In this document: positions 58,080 through 64,000 of the stretch, one piece after another
How positions within the stretch are numbered: position 1 is the first letter of the stretch
Layout of the letters: each line of letters starts with the position of its first letter
DNA from: Timema cristinae
Taxonomy: Eukaryota > Arthropoda > Insecta > Phasmatodea > Timematidae
Reading direction: 5' to 3'
NCBI GenBank assembly: GCA_039000515.1
Contig: JBCFYV010001001.1
Location: 15,563,243 to 15,627,242, forward strand
DNA length: 64,000 nucleotides
The notes under the pieces: generated by a model
Databases searched by the model: none
Told to the model about the DNA's origin: nothing
The model's input: the letters and a program-made list of their open reading frames with translations, nothing else
Made by a program: the position numbers and the translations under genes

Positions 58080-58720
58080 AGGTTCCATAACTGCAATTTG
58101 TTCATCCAAAGCTGCAATGTCCTTTTCGGCATTTTCTAGGATTATTAAACTCTTGAACAAGTTATTTCATCTCCAGAGCTCTTTTTTTCTTTTCGTAAAT
58201 AGCACGAGCTGCTGCAGCTTCTCGTGTTCGACACTCCTTACTAGCCTCTATCCAACGTGTATGGGCATTTTGTGCTTCGTGCACTAAAGGCTTTGGGTGT
58301 CTAATAACTTACTGCTGCAAAACTGTTGTATGACATTCATGGTGTTCATGCGCATTTTCAAAAAGGCACTCAGAATTTAAAGGAAATTTACATTCCAAGT
58401 TTGCATTTCCATGCGGGAGGAAGAAGTCCAGTTTAACAACTGTATGAAAATTCTTGTGATTTTTACCAACAATGTATCTTTAGAAAGAGTTGATATGTAT
58501 CTGAGAGCATGATTAGGAATTCAATTAGATGAACGTTTTTTTCTGTTTTTATAATAATTATCTGGAACAATAATACTCAAAACAAATATATTAGTTTTTT
58601 TTAAATGTTGGATATTTAAAAAAAATCCCTGAGTCACTCTAAAATTCCCTGATAGCTCCTCTATTTTCCTTGAAAGGGAAAAATCCCTTAGAATTCCAGG
58701 TTTTCCAGGCGAGTAGATAC
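58080..58720 (-). pseudogene. Transposase-like C-terminal relic with coiled coil
   Basis: Minus-strand frames, broken by a few stops, read FFLPHGNANLECKFPLNS, ECLFENAHEH, then a helical charged part (NAHTRWIEASKECRTREAAA, ARAIYEKKKRALEMK). The HGNAxxExxFxxN pattern recalls the dimerisation part (HGNADVERGFSxN) of a transposon-derived family found in arthropods, followed by a long helix. No ends were found around this copy. The core of the element at 55406-55992 derives from the same sequence. Confidence 0.5.
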
Positions 58721-59404
58721 CATGAATTTAATCAGAATCACAAAATACTTAATTTATAAATAGAACAAGACTTGTTCATTTTCTAGAAGATATTATAAGG
58801 ACAAACTCTCCTTTTCTTTATTTAAGGTTAGTGATGCCAATAGTCAAAAAATGATACTCTCTTTTATGCAGTGGGATATAGAATGTTTGTATTTTGAAGC
58901 AAATATAACATAAAATACAAAGAACGATATAAGGGACTAAATGATTGAATAATTTGAAAATCCTGTAACCTTTAGGTTTTACAAGTATCTCTGTGACTGA
59001 AAAAGAAATAATTCTGAGAATTAAAACAATTTGTGTTGTGGTATTGTGAAGAAGTTGTAAGTGTTAAAAATGTAAGAAGAAATGAATAAAGAAGTGTATC
59101 CTTATCTAGTTCTAACCTAACTATTCTTTCAGGTTGGCTTCCTTCACTATCATTTACTTTACATTAGTGTGCAGTGTTTCTACACTGTCTTATTATAAAT
59201 TTCAAAGCCATTAGGCAAAATGTATATTTGGATATGATGTGCTCTATAATTAATTTTAACTATTTTTAATTAATGTTTGTTAAGAGTATATGACTTTATG
59301 TAAAGAAAGTTGCAATAAAACCAAAGTACTGGCAAAATCAATCATTTTATCTCATATTAACATTTCACATCAGTGAAATAATGAACACACACATTTACAT
59401 GCTT
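58721..59404. other. Spacer, 3' flank of the duplicated unit
   Basis: No gene. About 59215-59330 matches 63800-63915 (shared GTATATTTGGATATG and AATGTTTGTTAA). Confidence 0.5.
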
Positions 59405-59648
59405 CAGTGGCCAAATGGTCTAAGGCATCACTCTTGTGTTAGAATGGCCTGCCAATGACAAGGAAATAAGGATTAAAATCTTGGTTGAATCTACAAAGGG
59501 TAGTCTTTACTAAGTGGTTTCCCACTTTACTTTCAAGCAAATGCGGGTAGATTACCTCTAAAATGCTTCCTTACTCATCCCTACCCCATTAGAGTGATTA
59601 AGGTATATGCCTATAACCCGAACAGTTAGTAAGACGCTGTGATAATAA
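59405..59648 (+). mobile_element. SINE family C copy
   Basis: Complete: head AGTGGCCAAATGGTCTAAGG, body and tail (AACAGTTAGTAAGACGCTGT) followed by AATAATAA. The B box is degraded. Confidence 0.87.
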
Positions 59649-59807
59649 TAACAACAGACACACGTAAATAAAAATGAGTGGAGCTAGGAACAATGTCGTT
59701 TAAAAATTATGTTTCTAGAAATTGTATATCAAAATAATAACTAATTATTTATTTCAAAATAAACTATTCTAGTCCTTACCACAATGATCAAGCTACAGTT
59801 AAACAAA

Positions 59808-60947
59808 TTAATTATTTCCTTCAATGTCTGAAGGTGCCTTATGTTTCTCTGCATGTTTCTTCATTGTCACGTTGTGTCTGAACGCTTCACCACAAACTGC
59901 ACACACATAAGGTTTGACGCCAGTGTGCAGGCGAACGTGTTGAATATGGTTCCACTTTCTGTTGAAAGAACGCCCACAATGTTCACACACCCAAGGTGTT
60001 TCACCTGTGTGGGTGCGCATGTGTTGCAAGAGTTTTACCTTATCTTTAAACGCCTTGTCACAGACTGTGCATGGAATTGGTCGTTCAGAACTGTGGACTT
60101 GAAGATGTGTGATTAAACTGCTCCTCCATTTGAGACGTTGGCCACACTCCGCGCACTCGTAATACTCCTCGGAATGGATAGGAAGGTGAACTTTGAGGCA
60201 AGACACAGTTTTCCCACAAATGTTACAAAGTTCCCGAGGCGGATTTTTAGAGTGAACTTTAATTACATGCTTATTAAAATTACCGCTGCATGAAAAAGAC
60301 TTGCCACAACAATTGCAAAGATAGCATTGTTGAGATCTCTTTTTAGAGTGGATACTCTGAATGTGCGTCTTTAAGTTAAAATTATCTGTGAAAGACTTGT
60401 CACACCAGTTACATAAATACTTCTTTCTTTCTTTTGGGTGTTCCTGATGCTTGTGTTCCCAGAGTTGTTTCAGAGATGGACACATCTTATTACACTCTGA
60501 GCAGAGGAACGTCGCTGGGCTTTTGTGAAAATATCTGTAATGCTTCTTCAACAAAGACAGAAATAGAAATTTCTCGGGACAATTGGAACAAAAGTAGTGT
60601 TTCTTAAGAGGAATTTTTGAAGGAGTTTCAAAATTGTGGCCACTCAAAGACTGAAAACACATTTTATCAGCAACATGATCTGATATTAAAGGATCGCCTC
60701 GAGAATTTATCCCATCAGAGGATTCTTCTAATGTAATTGTGTCCCCTATCCTTTCAACTTCTGTATTATCTGTATTTTCATTCTTCATGTTAATTGCTTT
60801 GTGATTTATAATGGCTGTGCACATTTCAACAGGTGTTTTCCCAAATGAAGGATAATTTGTGTGTGGTGAATTTTCACCAAATAGTTCATATCCAATTAGT
60901 TGAGAGGTTCTATTTATTGTAGAATGGTCACTATCCAGCAATTCAAT
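59808..60947 (-). CDS. C2H2 zinc-finger terminal exon, nine fingers
   Basis: This is a predicted nuclear DNA-binding protein segment of 380 residues. The acceptor TTTTTCCTCTAG precedes 60947. The frame is open in phase 0 from IELLDSDHSTINRTSQ, with no ATG until PVEMCT, so an upstream exon is expected. Fingers start FCSNC, FLCSEC, YLCNWC, YLCNCC, ELCNIC, YECAEC, IPCTVC, WVCEHC and YVCAVC. Finger 5 has the same three-residue shortening as in the 52.5-kb exon. The last two fingers carry standard HTGxxP linkers. An AATAAA signal (TTTATT at 59748-59753) lies about 55 bases past the stop. It is the most upstream of the six exons in the direction of transcription. Confidence 0.94.
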   Translation of the reverse strand: MELLDSDHSTINRTSQLIGYELFGENSPHTNYPSFGKTPVEMCTAIINHKAINMKNENTDNTEVERIGDTITLEESSDGINSRGDPLISDHVADKMCFQSLSGHNFETPSKIPLKKHYFCSNCPEKFLFLSLLKKHYRYFHKSPATFLCSECNKMCPSLKQLWEHKHQEHPKERKKYLCNWCDKSFTDNFNLKTHIQSIHSKKRSQQCYLCNCCGKSFSCSGNFNKHVIKVHSKNPPRELCNICGKTVSCLKVHLPIHSEEYYECAECGQRLKWRSSLITHLQVHSSERPIPCTVCDKAFKDKVKLLQHMRTHTGETPWVCEHCGRSFNRKWNHIQHVRLHTGVKPYVCAVCGEAFRHNVTMKKHAEKHKAPSDIEGNN

Positions 60948-61204
60948 CTAGAGGAAAAATAAAAAAAAATGTAAGGTTTTTTTTAAGTGTTGAGAGCAGT
61001 TAGTGCTGGTTAAAGAAACGGAGCTCCAGAGGGAACATTCAATGTTGGATGGTGGAAGGGGTAAATTTATTATTTGAATATTGAGTTCATTCACAACCAT
61101 AAGATACCCCCCCAACCTCCACCTCTCTGTCCACCCCTGTCTTTATTGATGGGTAAAGAAGAAGAAAACTGCACAAAAAGCTTTAATAGGTAATTTTGAT
61201 ATTA
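60948..61204. other. Spacer upstream of the 59.8-kb exon
   Basis: Pyrimidine-rich tract on the minus strand next to the acceptor; nothing else is recognised. Confidence 0.45.
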
Positions 61205-62090
61205 CAGTAGTCTCGGAAACTCGACCCAATGTGGACTGAGATGGTGATGAGTTATTGAAATAACGAGTTTTACGAATGAACTTGTATAAGATGCATGTCT
61301 ACTATGTCATGTTTACTAATAAAGGATGAATCACCATACAGTATCGAATATTATAAGTACAGTTGTACTGTAATGTACTATTGTACAGTACAGAAAGAGT
61401 AATATACATACAGTACACAATATTACGTGTTAATATAATGGTGCATATACATATTTGTAATATTCAGAAATACAGTACAGTACAGTACAGTCTGTACATA
61501 TAATATTGTATTGATTCAAATAACATGTTATTGAATTGGAAAACTAACAAACACAACACTTGTAAAAACACCACAACAGGACTGTTCCACTCAAGTTACA
61601 CAAACAAACTGAGGGGTTATACAGTTGAATGACCTTGGATCGTGATGAGAGGCGCCAACAACTGTGCGACGTGCGCGTGTCGAGTTAAACGAAATGTCAA
61701 GTTTCTGAGAGAGACTCTACTGTATTTAAAAATTACTTTTGCTCTTATGGAGCAACATCATTCCATTAACATGTTCTGCTTTCATAATATATAAATTCTA
61801 ACAATAAAAAAATTAGATCTTGAGAGGTTTATAGACAGCCAAATAATATCTGTACCATACACCAAACAAAAGATGATGAATACATAAAATTAGATTTTAT
61901 ATAAATTACATCCTTGGATATTAAACATCAATGTTAAAATTATTTGATGGATTTAAATAATTAACAACACAATAATAGGTTACGGTCAGTTTAGTAATAT
62001 ACACCTTAATAAACAAACTTTTCGCAATTTATGACGAGTGAAGGAAAAAGGATAAGTAAGGTAGATAGTAAATGCACCAAAATTTGTCTT
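61150..62090. repeat. Duplicated flank, right copy
   Basis: This is the counterpart of 56850-57850, here interrupted by the Tigger-like element and lacking the Harbinger element. Confidence 0.75.
61203..61724. mobile_element. Tigger/pogo-like element, copy 2, TA target-site duplication
   Basis: The element at 61205-61722 starts CAGTAGTCTCGGAAACTCGA and ends with the near-inverse. TA is on both sides. It is inverted relative to 37384-37900. The paralogous site near 56.92 kb (AATTTTGAAAGTAGTTTAAA) lacks it. Confidence 0.9.
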
Positions 62091-62385
62091 CAGGCAGGAG
62101 GGAATATTCAATCTGAAAATTTTTCAAAGTATGCTTTGTGATAGTAGCAAGTTTCTGTAGCTTAGCATGACACTACAAAAAAATCTCAGTTTTTGTAAAA
62201 AGGACAGTAGGCTTAATGATTACTTCTTGGTTGTTTCTTCTGTGTCAGTTAGGTGGGGGGATGCTTAATGTTGTCACTGTACAAGAAACCCCCAGAGTGT
62301 TATGCAAAAGATAGCTAGATATTAATATTTTGTAACATTACAAATCAATACATTATTTTTATTATTGATATTATTAATTATATTA

Positions 62386-62690
62386 TTATTATTATTATTA
62401 TTATTATTAGCACCACGTCTTACTACCCGTTCGGGTTAGACACACTTATGCTAATGTGCAATGACAGCGTGGTTGTGAGATGAAATGAAGGACCTACAGT
62501 TTAACGTGGGATCCGAACCACAGTGGAGGCCTGGCATTCCCCACATTCACAAGTTGTGGTTAATACACATCTGGTCAGAGGTGAAGGAAGGATTTGGCAA
62601 TCGGATAAATCTGTGCTGGGACCAAGGATAGAGCCCCAGACCCCGAGCACAGAAGTCTGACACCTTATTCCTAGACCGCAAGGTCACCAA
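62386..62690 (-). mobile_element. SINE family A copy
   Basis: Reverse orientation: a long (TTA)n, tail complement, body, and head complement ending ACCGCAAGGTCACC. No convincing target duplication was found. Confidence 0.9.
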
Positions 62691-62725
62691 CATTGACAAT
62701 TCATTATGTATTTCACATAGTATTG

Positions 62726-63597
62726 TACAGGGTGGGGCAGAATGTGTTAACATATATAATAACACTATATCTTTACTATTTTAACTATAAAATACTTCAA
62801 ATTAAACTGAGAATAACAAAAGATTGGAAATTTTCTATACAGTTTTGAATTGTTAGTTTTTTTAAATCATTGTCCTTAAGATGGGCACCATTATACACAA
62901 TACATTGTTGTACATTCTTCTCAAATCTTGATATGACTTTGCCTAATATATCTTGTTGAATTGCTTTCAGTTAGTGAATTGTTCATGACCGAGTCGCATA
63001 AACATAAATCTTTAACATGCCCCCCAAAAAAAGAATGTGCCAGCCGCCTGGGCTGTGACGACGTTGGGCAGCTAGCTAGAGGTTATTCAGTCGAAGTATG
63101 TCGATGTTCTCACTGTATGGGTTGTTGGACCATCTTGCTGGAACCATATGTTGTTGATATCCATTCCCTTACATTGCAGTTCAAGGCTCGAACAGGCCAA
63201 ACATCAATTGAGGTTTTCCACAATTATCACCTCATCTCAAGACATCACATGACCACCACATTCACTAGACTTAACAGCTCGAAACTTTTTCTTGTGGGGC
63301 GTGTAACAGTCATGTTTACATGATTCACCCAAGAACAATCCAGGAACTTAAAGACATAATTGTGGTAGAAGCTGAAGCAACTTTACAAGAGACATTGTGC
63401 AAAGTCATATTGAGTTTCAAGAAGCACATACAACAAACAACATATGGCATATAATGGTGGTCATCTTAAGGACATTATTTTTTTTAATAGTAATTGAAGG
63501 TTATGAAATGATTGTCAATCTTTTGATGTTGATTTAAGTTTAATTTGATGCATTTAGTAATTAAAATATAGTGTTGAACACTTACACCCCACCTGTA
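62726..63597 (+). mobile_element. Mariner/Tc1-like transposon relic with long inverted ends
   Basis: Ends TACAGGGTGGGGCAGAATGT and, inverted, TACAGGTGGGGTGTAAGTGT. The inverted repeats extend about 165 bp inwards, as far as TGTCCTTAAGATG on both sides. The interior around 63240-63300 reads PPHSLDLTARNFFLWG, a decayed form of the WPPxSPDLxPxDFFLW motif near the last catalytic Asp. Several stops follow, so it is inactive. Confidence 0.85.
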
Positions 63598-64000
63598 TTA
63601 ATAAAACCTGTTTAGTTTGATGAAGGATGTTTTGAGTGTACTAATTAAATGTTGGTGAAGTGTTCTTGTGTTGATAAGTCAGCCAAATATAGGTTTAAAA
63701 TAGTTTCAAGATCAGTACAAAAATATGTGGCTACAAAATCCCAGGCATGTAATCCTATACAGACAATAATGAGAATGTATGGGTTTAATATTTGTACCAA
63801 TTCAATATGTATATTTGGATATGCCTTAAAGAATGGCAATAATTATTTTCTTTATTTTTAATCAATGTTTGTTAAAAGTGTTTGACTTTACATACATAAA
63901 GTTGCCAGTGAAACAATTAATAATATATTTTAATAATATGTATTTGCTTCGAGTTGATTAAGAAACTTATAATGCTCAAACAGTTTAAAAACCAGCAAAA
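63598..64000. other. Window edge, second copy of a zinc-finger 3' flank
   Basis: 63800-63915 matches 59215-59330, which lies about 480 bases downstream of the 59.8-kb exon. No coding sequence is seen up to the edge. Confidence 0.5.

Noticed and set aside
5526..62690. tRNA-like sequences with A and B boxes taken as functional tRNA genes
   Set aside because: Each is fused to a SINE body and tail, the cloverleaf pairing is poor, and copies are flanked by target duplications.
62961..63323. 120-codon frame as an independent gene
   Set aside because: It lies entirely between the inverted ends of a decayed mariner-like element and runs across its transposase remnant in a wrong frame.

Overview
The window is arthropod-type nuclear DNA, most likely from an insect. 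It is AT-rich by eye. Its genes are split by GT-AG introns of up to several kilobases, and the intronic and intergenic sequence is packed with tRNA-derived SINEs, MITEs, a Helitron and decayed transposases. The lipase resembles insect lipase 3-like proteins. I cannot name the species. Nothing bacterial or plasmid-like, no CRISPR array and no rRNA is present.

Left third (1-20 kb). The plus strand carries the 3' part of a gastric/lysosomal acid lipase family gene. Five exons (5141-5387, 12087-12245, 12709-12793, 14658-14800, 18074-18226) join without a frame break and contain the nucleophile elbow GHSMG, the Asp and His of the triad, and the natural stop. The N-terminal exons are not visible. 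Two tandem arrays sit against this gene. One, of about 50 bp units, supplies the splice acceptor of the first visible exon. The other, of about 80 bp units, begins at the stop codon and looks like copies of the last codons. The long first visible intron holds a candidate two-exon small gene (8242-8361 plus 8851-9048) with a palindromic NRF1-like site upstream. A candidate minus-strand terminal exon lies at 2175-2303.

Right two thirds (25-64 kb). Six large C2H2 zinc-finger exons lie on the minus strand at 25.6, 32.4, 40.4, 45.2, 52.5 and 59.8 kb, each with eight or nine fingers. All six begin at a splice acceptor in phase 0 with a codon ATT or GTT, and four stay open from that acceptor to the fingers without needing an ATG. 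No BTB, ZAD, KRAB or other 5' exon is visible in the spacers. They are either alternative 3'-terminal exons of one gene whose shared 5' exons lie beyond 64 kb, or tandem paralogues with very short 5' exons. The most distal one, at 25.6 kb, carries a one-base frameshift. A duplicated flank (56.85-59.33 kb matching 61.15-63.92 kb) suggests that a seventh exon begins just outside the window, near 64.4 kb.

Mobile DNA. Three tRNA-headed SINE families (here A, B and C) with different heads end in the same 3' tail. B and C also share their body, which points to a modular SINE system driven by one LINE partner. A fourth family (D) has one copy. Several insertions keep clean target-site duplications: SINEs of 10-12 bp, hAT elements of 8 bp, a PIF/Harbinger element of TAA, a Tigger/pogo-like element of TA, and a Helitron between A and T. 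Nested insertions and an empty paralogous site allow relative dating.
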